A stretch of 24,601 nucleotides of DNA. Source: DASTOB01 sp035720425 (lineage in GTDB: Bacteria > Chloroflexota > Limnocylindria > Limnocylindrales > CSP1-4). Shown piece by piece: positions 1 through 7,343 of this stretch. The stretch's first letter is position 1. The number at the start of each line of letters is the position of its first letter. Below the pieces are notes generated by a model. The model was given only the letters and a program-made list of their open reading frames with translations. It had not been told where the DNA came from and made no database searches. The translations under genes and the position numbers were made by a program. The stretch covers positions 1 through 24,601 of the forward strand of contig DASTOB010000191.1 in NCBI GenBank assembly GCA_035720425.1. Reading direction: 5' to 3'.

Positions 1-1260
1 TTCGAGCGCCGCGGCGGCCGCCGGCCAGCGGCCCTTCCAGCGCTCCAGGCCGGCGAGCGCCTCCTCCCTGCGCGCGGCGCGGGCGATCTCGATGACCGGG
101 ATCGACGAACGGCGTCGGCCGGTGGGCGTGGGGCGCGTCCCCACCCAGTCCGTTGGCAGCCCCGCGTTCGGATCCCCGGCGGCGACCGCCGCCGCGCGCT
201 CCGCGGCCACCTCCGGCGGTGGCCCGCCTTCGACGCCACGCCCCTCGTACTCGTCCGGCCTGCGACGCATCCGCGATGGCTGGACCCGGGGCGGCTCCCC
301 CGCCTGCTTCGCGTAGTTCGGCGGCCACGGTGCGTCGCCGAGACCCTCCGCCTCGTGGCGGGCGGACAGCTCGAGGAGCGCGTCGAGCGACCCCACCGCG
401 TCGTCGATCCCGGCCCCGGCGTCGCCGCGCGCGGCGTACAGGCCAGGAACGGACGCGAGTGTGAACGCCTCCGCCTCGACGTCGGCCACCTCGTCCCAGT
501 GGAGCGGCATCGACACCCGCGCGTCGGCCGTGGGGCGGACGGAGTACGCGGACGCGACCGTTCGGTCCTTGGCGTTCTGGTTGTAGTCGAGGAACACGCC
601 GTGGCGCTCCTCCTTCCACCACTTCGACGTCGCGATCGCCGGCGCCCGACGCTCCACGTCGCGGGCCAGGGCGAGCGCCGCACGCCGGACCTGCGGGTAC
701 GTCCAGCGGCGCTCGATCCGGACGTTGATGTGGATCCCGCGCGAGCCGGACGTCTTCGGCCAACCGATCAGCCCCACGGCTTCGAGCGCCTCGCGCGTGA
801 CGACCGCGACCTCGCGGACATGCGACCATGGGACGCCCGGGACGGGATCGAGGTCGACCCGCAGCTCGTCCGGGTGGTCGAGGTCGTCGGCCCGCACCGG
901 GTGCGGGTTGAGGTCGATGCAGCCGAGGTTCACGACCCACGCGAGCCCGGCCGGCTCGTCGAGCACGATCTCGTCCGCCGTTCGGCCTGACGGGAACGAC
1001 AGCTCGACCGTCCGAAGCCAGTCAGGTCGGTTGTCGGGCGCCCGCTTCTGGAAGAAGAAGTCGCCTTCGGCCCCGTCGACGAAGCGCTTCATCGCCATCG
1101 GCCGCCCGCCCGCGCCCCGCAGGGCGCCGTCGGCCACCGCGAGGTAGTAGCGAACGAGGTCCAGCTTCGTGTGACCGGCGCGCGGAAAGTACAGCTTGTC
1201 GGGGTTCGAGATCGACACCTCTCGGTCGCCGATCCGAAGCAGTTCCTTGCGCGTAGGCAT
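1..1260 (-). CDS. LigD-type DNA polymerase/primase domain protein (3' end beyond window)
   Basis: Stand-alone member of the LigD polymerase (PolDom, archaeo-eukaryotic primase) family, which fills gaps and adds nucleotides or ribonucleotides at breaks during Ku/LigD end joining. About 420 residues are visible from ATG 1260; the stop lies left of the window. The catalytic Asp pair is in VDLDP (D136, D138). The nucleotide-binding signature KTSGSRGIHINV follows at 169-180, and the third metal-binding Asp is in FLDYNQNAKDRT (D225). SVRPTADARVSMPLHWDEV follows. The C-terminal extension (EIARAARREEALAGLERWK) is of a type I recall in stand-alone Chloroflexota/actinobacterial forms. No ligase or nuclease domain and no ku gene is visible. 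There is no Shine-Dalgarno, but TAGCAT ends 7 bases before the start. The family call is firm; an end-joining role is inferred. Confidence 0.93.
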   Translation of the reverse strand, partial: MPTRKELLRIGDREVSISNPDKLYFPRAGHTKLDLVRYYLAVADGALRGAGGRPMAMKRFVDGAEGDFFFQKRAPDNRPDWLRTVELSFPSGRTADEIVLDEPAGLAWVVNLGCIDLNPHPVRADDLDHPDELRVDLDPVPGVPWSHVREVAVVTREALEAVGLIGWPKTSGSRGIHINVRIERRWTYPQVRRAALALARDVERRAPAIATSKWWKEERHGVFLDYNQNAKDRTVASAYSVRPTADARVSMPLHWDEVADVEAEAFTLASVPGLYAARGDAGAGIDDAVGSLDALLELSARHEAEGLGDAPWPPNYAKQAGEPPRVQPSRMRRRPDEYEGRGVEGGPPPEVAAERAAAVAAGDPNAGLPTDWVGTRPTPTGRRRSSIPVIEIARAARREEALAGLERWKGRWPAAAAALE

Positions 1261-1267
1261 CGGATGG

Positions 1268-1273
1268 ATGCTA
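1268..1273 (-). promoter_or_regulatory. Putative -10 element (TAGCAT) for a leaderless ligD-type transcript
   Basis: On the minus strand TAGCAT is followed by 7 bases and then the ATG at 1260. This TANNNT-plus-6/7 geometry recurs before other genes here that lack a Shine-Dalgarno. No convincing -35 hexamer was seen. Confidence 0.4.
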
Positions 1274-1338
1274 GAACGAGACGCAAGGGTGCGGCACACT
1301 GGCGCGAGTCGGAGCGACGGATCGGGAAGGCGGCGACG

Positions 1339-1626
1339 ATGACCGAGCGCGCGGAGTTCACGGGTCGGGTGCGGCGGTTCAAGGAGGACGCGCCGGGCGG
1401 CCTGGCGGTCGTCGACGTGCCGGCGGAGCTCGTCGGCCCGCTCGGCGGGCGACGCCAGTACCGGGTCACCGGAACGCTCAACGGCAGCCCGTACACGGGC
1501 AGCGCGATGCTCGTCGCGGGCGGCGGGTTCTGCGTGTCGGTCAGCAAGGCCGCCCTCGACGCGGCAGGCGCCGGCGTGGGCGACGAGGTGACGCTCGCCA
1601 TCGCACGGCCAGCGCCGGACGGATGA
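1339..1626 (+). CDS. DUF1905 domain protein
   Basis: A 95-residue protein that is almost entirely a DUF1905 domain, a small beta-barrel-like family of unknown function. Typical features are the opening EFTGRVRRF, the central PAELVGPLGGRRQYRVTGTLNG, SAMLVAGGGFCVSVSKAA, and the closing GVGDEVTLAIA. ATG 1339 was chosen because it begins right at the domain and has a purine-rich GGGAAGG upstream; the reading frame extends further left without adding recognisable sequence. Its stop overlaps the next gene's start (ATGA, 1623-1626), so the two are probably translationally coupled. DUF1905 is often found beside or fused to YdeI-like and YCII-type domains, which fits the YCII gene downstream. Confidence 0.82.
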   Translation: MTERAEFTGRVRRFKEDAPGGLAVVDVPAELVGPLGGRRQYRVTGTLNGSPYTGSAMLVAGGGFCVSVSKAALDAAGAGVGDEVTLAIARPAPDG

Positions 1627-2837
1627 TCAACCGCCCGGAGCCGGCCTGCCTGCTCATCGCCGACATCGCCGGATACACCGGCTACCTCGCCGGGGTGGAG
1701 CTCGACCACGCCCAGGACATCCTGGCCGACCTGGTCGACACGGTCGTCGGGGGCCTCCGGCCCACCTTTCGGTTGGCCAAGCTGGAGGGCGACGCCGCGT
1801 TCGCCTACTCGCTGACCGAATCCCTCGACGGATCGGCCGTCCAGGACACGGTCGAGACGACCTACTTCGCGTTCCGCCGCCGACTCCGCGATATCGGCCA
1901 GGCATCGCAGTGCGAGTGCGACGCGTGCATCCGGATTCCGGATCTCGACCTCAAGTTCGTCGTCCACCACGGCCTCGTCGTCCGGCAGCGCGTCGCCGGA
2001 CGCGAGGAGCTCGTGGGCCGCGACGTCATCCTCGTCCATCGGCTACTCAAGAACGGGGTCGAGGCGACGACCGGCGTTCGCGCGTATTCCATCTATACCG
2101 GCGCGTGCGTGGCCGCCATGGGCATCGATCCGCGCGCTCACGAATTGGCCGCCCACGAGGAGCAGACGGACCTCGGGACGGTCGAGTGCTGGCTGCGCGA
2201 CCTCGACGCGGCCTGGCTGGCCGAGCAGGAGCGAACGCGGCTCGAGGTCGCGGCGGCCGATGCCTACGACATCGTCGCCACCGACGTCCCCGCACCGCCG
2301 GCCCTCGCCTGGGAATTCGTGACATCGCCCGCCCGGAGGCCGCAATGGGGCCCCGGCATCAACGCGATCGTCGAGCTGACGGGGACCCGCCGGCGCGGAG
2401 CCGGGACGACGAACCACTGCATGCACGGCAAGGACGCGATCTTCGAGGAGGTCCTCGACTGGCGACCGTTCGAGTACTGGACGACGCGCACGACGATGCC
2501 GGTCCCCGGAGCACCGAAACTGACCATGACCGACGCGTTCATCCCGCTGCCGGGTGGCGGAACACGGATCGAGACCCGGATCGGTCAACCCAAGCCGCGC
2601 GAGCGCGAGGCATTCGCACACCTCTACCCGATGGTCCGCCCGATGGTCACCGAGAGCGCGACGGCCCTGGCCCGGGCGCTCGAGGTCGAGATGGCGCGGC
2701 GGGCGGCCGAAACCGAGGCGGGGACGCTCGACCCGGAACCGCCGGTGCCGACCGGGTCGGCGCGCTTCGCGACCGAACCGATTCGCTCGGCGCGCGGTAC
2801 TGTCGATTCGGGCAGCGGCCGTTCGTCGTACTCGTGA
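1623..2837 (+). CDS. DUF2652 (class III cyclase-like) - SRPBCC fusion protein
   Basis: 404 residues. Residues 1-160 match DUF2652, which resembles class III nucleotide cyclases: LLIADIAGYTGYL holds the first metal-type Asp (D14), KLEGDAAFAY the second (D57), and VGRDVILVHRLLK aligns with the cyclase VGDxVNxAxRL helix. Arg140 is kept but the usual Asn is Ile136. A Cys cluster C97-x-C99-xx-C102 lies between. Residues 212-355 form an SRPBCC/polyketide-cyclase-like ligand-binding domain (YDIVATDVPAPPALAWEFVTSP...PQWGPGI). The tail is disordered. No signal peptide or membrane segment, so it is cytoplasmic. It is coupled to the DUF1905 gene by ATGA, and the YCII/ECF42 pair follows. Cyclase activity is unproven, and the missing Asn argues for caution. 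Confidence 0.83.
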   Translation: MINRPEPACLLIADIAGYTGYLAGVELDHAQDILADLVDTVVGGLRPTFRLAKLEGDAAFAYSLTESLDGSAVQDTVETTYFAFRRRLRDIGQASQCECDACIRIPDLDLKFVVHHGLVVRQRVAGREELVGRDVILVHRLLKNGVEATTGVRAYSIYTGACVAAMGIDPRAHELAAHEEQTDLGTVECWLRDLDAAWLAEQERTRLEVAAADAYDIVATDVPAPPALAWEFVTSPARRPQWGPGINAIVELTGTRRRGAGTTNHCMHGKDAIFEEVLDWRPFEYWTTRTTMPVPGAPKLTMTDAFIPLPGGGTRIETRIGQPKPREREAFAHLYPMVRPMVTESATALARALEVEMARRAAETEAGTLDPEPPVPTGSARFATEPIRSARGTVDSGSGRSSYS

Positions 2838-2880
2838 GGGCGGCCACGGGAGCCGCCGACCAGCGTCCGAGGAGGACCCG

Positions 2881-3282
2881 ATGCGCTACGCCATCCTGAT
2901 CTACGACGAGAACTCAGCCAACCCGTCCCCGGAACCGCCGGACCCCGCGGTCTGGGGCCAGGTCATGGAGGAGTACAACGCGTATACCGCGATGCTCACG
3001 GCCCGCGGCGCGTATCTCGGCGGCGAGGCGCTCCAGCCGGTGCCGACTGCCACGACGGTGCGGGTCCGCGACGGCCGAACGACGACGACGGACGGACCGT
3101 TCGCCGAGACGAAGGAAGCGCTCGGCGGGTTCTACCTCGTCGAGGCGCGGGATCTCGATGAGGCCCTCGAGCTCGGTGCTGCCTGCCCCGGCGCGAAGTT
3201 CGGCACCGTCGAGGTTCGGCCGGTTGTGGACTTCTCGGGCGCGGGCGAGCCTGACGCGACCGCCGTCGGCTCCGCCTCCTGA
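2881..3282 (+). CDS. YCII-related (DGPF) domain protein
   Basis: 133-residue YCII/YciI-like protein of dimeric alpha-beta barrel type. It opens MRYAILIYDE and carries the DGPF signature at residues 71-74, followed by AETKEALGGFYLVEARDLDEALELGAACP, the standard core of this family. ATG 2881 is preceded by GGAGGA at a good distance, so the start is secure; the frame runs far upstream inside the preceding gene but only as a shadow. It lies 17 bases before an ECF42-type sigma factor gene. YCII/DGPF genes are the well-known genomic partners of ECF42 sigma factors. The biochemical role of these DGPF proteins is not established; some YCII members act on small ring substrates. Confidence 0.93.
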   Translation: MRYAILIYDENSANPSPEPPDPAVWGQVMEEYNAYTAMLTARGAYLGGEALQPVPTATTVRVRDGRTTTTDGPFAETKEALGGFYLVEARDLDEALELGAACPGAKFGTVEVRPVVDFSGAGEPDATAVGSAS

Positions 3283-3299
3283 CCGATCGGCCGGCGCCC

Positions 3300-4592
3300 T
3301 TGGACCGCGGCGCCGATCCGCACGACGTCGTCGACCGCCTGTTCCGCGAGGAATCCGGGCGGGCGGTCGCGACGCTGATCCGGGTCCTCGGCGACTTCGA
3401 TCTCGCCGAGGAAGCCGTCCAGGAGGCGTTCGTCACTGCCCTCGAGACGTGGCCGTCCCGGGGCGTCCCGGACAACCCGGGGGCCTGGATCACGACGACC
3501 GCGCGCAACCGGGCGATCGATCGGCTGCGTCGCCGCAAGCGGCTGGCCGAGAAGAGCGAGGCCCTGCGGCGCGAGGCGTCGATCAAGGCGGAGCTGTCGG
3601 CCGTCGACCCGGGGGATGCGGCCACGGCCGAGGAGGACGACGTGAGCCCGATCGCGGACGACCGGCTCCGGCTCATCTTCACGTGCTGTCATCCGGCGCT
3701 CGCGGCCGACGCGCGGGTCGCACTCACGCTCCGGACCCTCGGCGGCCTGACGACCCCGGAGATCGCGCGGGCGTTCCTCGTCCCGGAACCGACCCTCGCC
3801 CAGCGCCTGGTCAGAGCCAAGCGCAAGATCCGCGACGCCGGGATTCCGTACCGGGTGCCGCCGGACCACCTCCTGCCGGAGCGCCTGGACGGCGTCCTCC
3901 GCGTCCTCTACCTCATCTTCAACGAGGGCTACGGCGCCACGACCGGCGACGCGCTCGTCCGACGCGAGCTGTGTCTCGAGGCCATTCGGCTCGCGCGCGT
4001 GCTTGTTTCCTTGATGCCGGACGAACCGGAAGCGCACGGGCTGCTTGCGCTCATGCTGCTCCATGACGCGCGGCGTGAGGCCCGGACCGGCGCCGGCGGC
4101 GAGCTCGTGCTCCTCGAGGACCAGGACCGGTCGCGCTGGGATGCCACGCGGATCGCCGACGGACGAGCCATCCTCGAACGAGCGCTGCGCCTGGGCCGAC
4201 CCGGCCCGTACCAGCTCCAGGCTGCGATTGCTGCGCTTCACGACGATGCGGCGACCGCGGGCGAAACCGATTGGGTCCAGATCGCGGCGCTGTACGCGGC
4301 GCTCGTCCGGCACGAGCCGTCGCCGGTCGTCGAGCTCAACCGCGCCGTCGCCGTGGCAATGGCGCGCGGTCCGGAGGCGGGGCTGACCCTCATCGAGGAA
4401 CTTGTCGCGGAGGGGTTGCTCGAGGAGTACCCGTACCTCCATGCCGCGCGCGCGGATCTCCTTCGTCGCCTGGGCCGGCGCGCCGCCGCGAAGGAGGCCT
4501 ACGTTCGTGCCGCATCGCTCACCGCGAATGCGACGGAGCGAGCCTTCCTGGAGCGTCGCCTGCGGGAGCTGTCGGGACGTCCGCCCGATTAG
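3300..4592 (+). CDS. ECF42-type RNA polymerase sigma factor with C-terminal TPR-like extension
   Basis: 430-residue ECF-family sigma factor. Region sigma2 spans about 8-80 (FREESGRAVATLIRVLGDFDLAEEAVQEAF, then NPGAWITTTARNRAIDRLRRR). Sigma4 spans about 120-180 (DDRLRLIFTCCHPAL, then LGGLTTPEIARAFLV). A long extension of about 240 residues begins DGVLRVLYLIFNEGYGA (197-213), the hallmark of ECF42, and continues as TPR-like helices (HGLLALMLLHDARREAR; VELNRAVAVAMARGPEAGL). Such extensions are thought to control activity in place of a separate anti-sigma factor, and none is present here. The start is taken as TTG 3300: no ATG or GTG lies near the family's usual N-terminus, and no Shine-Dalgarno is visible. 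The upstream YCII gene is its usual partner and probable target. Confidence 0.92.
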   Translation: MDRGADPHDVVDRLFREESGRAVATLIRVLGDFDLAEEAVQEAFVTALETWPSRGVPDNPGAWITTTARNRAIDRLRRRKRLAEKSEALRREASIKAELSAVDPGDAATAEEDDVSPIADDRLRLIFTCCHPALAADARVALTLRTLGGLTTPEIARAFLVPEPTLAQRLVRAKRKIRDAGIPYRVPPDHLLPERLDGVLRVLYLIFNEGYGATTGDALVRRELCLEAIRLARVLVSLMPDEPEAHGLLALMLLHDARREARTGAGGELVLLEDQDRSRWDATRIADGRAILERALRLGRPGPYQLQAAIAALHDDAATAGETDWVQIAALYAALVRHEPSPVVELNRAVAVAMARGPEAGLTLIEELVAEGLLEEYPYLHAARADLLRRLGRRAAAKEAYVRAASLTANATERAFLERRLRELSGRPPD

Positions 4593-4612
4593 CTCGCGGC
4601 CACGTCGCGGCT
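4591..4612. terminator. Possible bidirectional hairpin between convergent genes
   Basis: The short gap between the convergent ECF42 and HD-GYP genes holds an imperfect hairpin: AGC-(bulged T)-CGCG pairs with CGCG-GCT around a 7-base loop. There is no T-tract, so it is weak by the usual intrinsic-terminator criteria and is proposed mainly from position. Confidence 0.25.
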
Positions 4613-4615
4613 GGA

Positions 4616-5635
4616 TCAGCCGGTCGCGAGGAGCGCGGACGGGGGGAGGTCCAGCGACCGTCGAGTATCGTCGCGATCGAGTTCCACGACGAGAATCGGC
4701 ACAAGGGCACGATCGAACTGTCGGCCGGCCTCGCGCCACAACTCGGCGATCGCAACGGGCGCGGCGAGCGCCGCGCGGTACGGCCGGTCGTGGGTCATGG
4801 CGTCGAAGGCGTCGACCAGCGCAACGATCCGAGCGCCGAGCGGGATCGCCTCACCGCGCAGCCCGTCGGGATAGCCATGCCCGTCCCAGCGCTCATGGTG
4901 ATGGCGGACGATCGGCGCGAACCGCTGGGATGCGCTGAGTGGCCGGCAGATCCGCTCGCCGATCTCCGGGTGGCGGCGCATCAGGTCCCATTCGGAGCTG
5001 TCGAGTGGACCGGGCTTCGAGAGGATCGACTCGGGGACGCCAATCTTGCCGACGTCGTGGAGGAGAGCCCCGTACGCGACGGCCTCGAGCGTGGGGAGGT
5101 CGAGCCCGGCTTGCGCGCCGACCCTCGCGGCCAGGTTGGCAAGCCGCTGGCAGTGGCGTTCGGTCAGCGGGTCCTTGGCCTCGACCGCGTTGGCCAGCGC
5201 GGCCACGGCCGCATGGGCGGCATCCATCCGGACGAGCGCCTGGCGTAGCCGAAGCGCGCCTCTCATGCGTGCGAGGAGTTCCGGATGGCGGAACGGCTTG
5301 GACAGGAAGTCGTCGGCGCCGGCGTCGAGGCCGGCGACCACGTCCTCGAGGCCTGTCCTCCCCGTGAGCAGGATGATCGGCAGCGTGAGCGTTCGAGGGT
5401 CGTTGCGCAGTTGTCTCGTTACCTCGAAACCGTCGAGCACGGGCAGCCCGATGTCGAGCAGTACGAGGTCCGGCGTGTGTTCGTCGACGGCACTCAGAGC
5501 CGTCTGGCCGTCCAAGGCCGTAACGACCCGATACCCTTCGCGCTCGAGGAGGTGCTCGAGCAGCGTCCGGCTCGCGCGGTCGTCCTCGACGATGAGGACG
5601 AGGGGCCTCCCGTCGGGCGCCGGTGTTCCAGGCAT
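4616..5635 (-). CDS. Two-component response regulator with HD-GYP phosphodiesterase-type output
   Basis: 339 residues. The N-terminal receiver (about 11-125) is complete: acidic pair D18/D19 (IVEDD), phosphoacceptor D61 (LVLLDIGLPVLDG) and Lys113 (LSKPF). The HD-GYP domain (about 140-315) has ERHCQRLANLA, LLHDVGKIGVP (H193, D194), RRHPEIGERI, then HHHERWDGHGYPDGL (245-259, with GYP at 254-256) and VALVDAFDAMTHDRPYR. Essentially all expected metal ligands are present, so degradation of cyclic di-GMP or a related dinucleotide is likely. ATG 5635 lies one base after the TAG of the upstream NarL-type regulator, so the two are cotranscribed and probably translationally coupled. No partner histidine kinase lies in the window. 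Longer reading of this frame upstream is a shadow of the neighbour. Confidence 0.93.
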   Translation of the reverse strand: MPGTPAPDGRPLVLIVEDDRASRTLLEHLLEREGYRVVTALDGQTALSAVDEHTPDLVLLDIGLPVLDGFEVTRQLRNDPRTLTLPIILLTGRTGLEDVVAGLDAGADDFLSKPFRHPELLARMRGALRLRQALVRMDAAHAAVAALANAVEAKDPLTERHCQRLANLAARVGAQAGLDLPTLEAVAYGALLHDVGKIGVPESILSKPGPLDSSEWDLMRRHPEIGERICRPLSASQRFAPIVRHHHERWDGHGYPDGLRGEAIPLGARIVALVDAFDAMTHDRPYRAALAAPVAIAELWREAGRQFDRALVPILVVELDRDDTRRSLDLPPSALLATG

Positions 5636-5636
5636 G

Positions 5637-6377
5637 CTATGACTCGCCGTCGGCGACCTGCTGGGGCTCCGGGGCGTGGCTGAGGGTGAGCCAGCCATGG
5701 CGGGTCGCGTAGGTGACGGCTCGGGTCCGGTTCGGGACGCCGAGCTTGTGAAGAGTCGACGACAGGTGGTTCTTGATGGTCTGCTCGCTGACGCCGAGCT
5801 CCTCGGCGATCTCGCGATTCCGCAGACCCGCACCCACCCGGCCGAGAATCTCGCGCTCGCGCGGCGTGAGCGGGTTCGCCGGCCGTACGTCGGCGAGGAT
5901 GGCCTCGCGCATCGTCTCAATGATGCGTTCGACGAGGTCCGGCCGGGTGACCACGTCGTCCACGATCGGATCCTGACCCGCCGCGGCGCGGCGAATCGTG
6001 GCAACGAGATCGGCCGGCTGGGCGCGCACGGCGACGTGACCGGTCGCACCGATCTCGACCGCCTCGACGATGCTCGCGTCATCGCCGCGGCCGAGGACCA
6101 CGAGCGCCGCTTCCGCAACGCCCTGGCGCAGTCGCCGCGCGGCTTCCGCCTCGTCTGCGCCGAGGAGCGCCACATCAACGAGCACGACATCCGGAGCGGC
6201 GCGGCCGATGAGTCCGATCGCCTCATCGGTCGTGTTCACGGTGGCGATGACGTCAATGTCCGGCTCGCCGTCGAGGACCTCGCGCAACCCCATCCCGAGG
6301 ATCGAATGGGGCTCCACGACGACAAGGCGGATGGACCGATCTGGGAGAGCACCGGTTGTCCGCCGCCCGTTGGCCAT
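5637..6377 (-). CDS. NarL/FixJ-type LuxR regulator with degenerate receiver domain
   Basis: 246 residues. The receiver-like domain (about 16-130) keeps the phosphoacceptor position (D68 in VVLVDVALL). It has Glu-Pro (E22-P23) where two acidic metal ligands are expected, and Val117 (GHVAVRAQ) replaces the invariant Lys. The C-terminal LuxR HTH (170-225) is canonical: LTPREREILGRVGAGLRNREIAEELG, then SEQTIKNHLSSTLHKLGV. The start is ATG 6377, preceded by AGGAGG six bases away; an in-frame TTG two codons upstream is less likely. It is the first gene of an operon with the HD-GYP protein. The receiver may work without classical phosphorylation, which is inferred from the missing residues. Confidence 0.92.
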   Translation of the reverse strand: MANGRRTTGALPDRSIRLVVVEPHSILGMGLREVLDGEPDIDVIATVNTTDEAIGLIGRAAPDVVLVDVALLGADEAEAARRLRQGVAEAALVVLGRGDDASIVEAVEIGATGHVAVRAQPADLVATIRRAAAGQDPIVDDVVTRPDLVERIIETMREAILADVRPANPLTPREREILGRVGAGLRNREIAEELGVSEQTIKNHLSSTLHKLGVPNRTRAVTYATRHGWLTLSHAPEPQQVADGES

Positions 6378-6410
6378 GGCCAACCTCCTGCGCTGGGGAG
6401 CGTGCGCGTC

Positions 6411-6426
6411 CGGGCATCCTAGCCCG
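6411..6426 (-). promoter_or_regulatory. Palindrome centred on a possible -10 (TAGGAT) upstream of the NarL-type operon
   Basis: Read on the minus strand, CGGGC-TAGGAT-GCCCG has perfect 5-base arms around a TANNNT hexamer. The hexamer lies about 38 bases before ATG 6377, with the AGGAGG ribosome site downstream. The placement would suit an operator overlapping a promoter. No clear -35 was found. Confidence 0.35.
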
Positions 6427-6594
6427 AGGCGGCTGGCAGCGCATGACCCGAAAGACCCGTTCCGGCCAGCCCTTTCGTTCGGTGATCGCCGGCGCCGGAC
6501 CCGTGCGACGCGGGCTCGATCGTGGCGACCGGATAAATCGTCAGTGCATCCCAGGGTGAGTCGCAGCTAAGCGCTCGTCGCCATAGTGGCGGGC

Positions 6595-7305
6595 ATGGCA
6601 GGGAAACGACAGCGACGGACCGATCGAACCAAGGGGCGACGCCACGCGCTCGACGTCCGCCTCCACTCGGCCCGCATCGGTCCCGGCGTCTCCACGCCGT
6701 CGCTCGAGGCGGTCCTCGCGGCGATGCGCGAATCGCCGGACCTCGGGAAGTGGGAGACGGTCGCCGGCCTGATCGTGCCGCTGTTCCCGCGGCGCCGGCC
6801 GATGCCGTCGGCCGCACCGGAGCCCGTGCGCTTGCTGCTCGCGCCGGGCGTCCTCGTCTCCTTCGGGATCGACCTCGGGCCGGCGTTCGCGTACGTGTCG
6901 CCGACCCTGCTGGCGGGTTGGCCGGTGACCGCGGACGGGCTCGCCGTCGTCGCGCTCGGCAACCTGCGCGACTGCCTGGCCGACAGCGGGCCGGACACGC
7001 TCGGCCGGGTCGAGTTCGACGGCGTCGAGACCCGCGTCCTGCAGACCGGTCGGGGCGTGGCGTCGACGGCCGTGCTGCTGGCGGACGAGGTGGGTCGGAT
7101 CTTCGGGAGCGAGCCGCAGCGGCTCGTCGCGCCGTCGCGCGACCTGCTCGTATCGCTGCCGCTCGACTCGGACCCACTGGCGGCCCTCGACCTCGTCGAA
7201 GCGATCGCCGACGCGGATCCCAACGCGCCAGCGGTCGAGTCGTTCGTGTTCGAGCGCGGGGTGCTGCGCTGCGAACCGCTGTCGCTCGGCGCCGGGGTGG
7301 CGTAG
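6595..7305 (+). CDS. Conserved-looking hypothetical protein, possibly DUF1444/YtpQ-like
   Basis: 236-residue soluble protein that I cannot assign firmly. It opens with a basic stretch (GKRQRRTDRTKGRRHALDVRLH). It then has a two-part alpha/beta layout with strands such as VRLLLAPGVLVSFGIDLG and a central LAVVALGNLRDCLAD. A later block, VLLADEVGRIFGSEPQRLVAPSRDLLVSLPLDSD, loosely recalls the DUF1444 (YtpQ) pattern of a substrate-like 'PSRD' loop; that comparison is tentative. There is no signal peptide or membrane segment. ATG 6595 is used, with GTG 6586 an in-frame alternative. No Shine-Dalgarno is visible, but CATAGT ends 7 bases before the ATG. It lies 38 bases upstream of the methyltransferase gene. 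Confidence 0.72.
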   Translation: MAGKRQRRTDRTKGRRHALDVRLHSARIGPGVSTPSLEAVLAAMRESPDLGKWETVAGLIVPLFPRRRPMPSAAPEPVRLLLAPGVLVSFGIDLGPAFAYVSPTLLAGWPVTADGLAVVALGNLRDCLADSGPDTLGRVEFDGVETRVLQTGRGVASTAVLLADEVGRIFGSEPQRLVAPSRDLLVSLPLDSDPLAALDLVEAIADADPNAPAVESFVFERGVLRCEPLSLGAGVA

Positions 7306-7331
7306 CACTCAACGTTTGACGGAGAACTGCG

Positions 7332-7337
7332 TACGAT
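7332..7337 (+). promoter_or_regulatory. Putative -10 element (TACGAT) for a leaderless methyltransferase transcript
   Basis: TACGAT is followed by exactly six bases and GTG 7344, so transcription would start at or near the start codon. No Shine-Dalgarno sits at usable spacing. The same geometry occurs before 8030 and 9729. Confidence 0.45.
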
Positions 7338-7343
7338 CCGCGT

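Noticed and set aside
3132..4739. A 535-codon open frame on the minus strand
   Set aside because: Antisense to the ECF42 sigma gene, with Arg-rich composition and no motifs.
4616..6226. A longer 536-codon start for the HD-GYP protein
   Set aside because: The extra part overlaps the NarL-type gene in another frame and is Ser/Arg-rich; the receiver domain begins right after ATG 5635.
6431..6471. Inverted repeat GGCTGGC / GCCAGCC in the 6378-6594 gap
   Set aside because: The arms are perfect but 27 bases apart with no pairing between them; at this GC content a chance match is likely.
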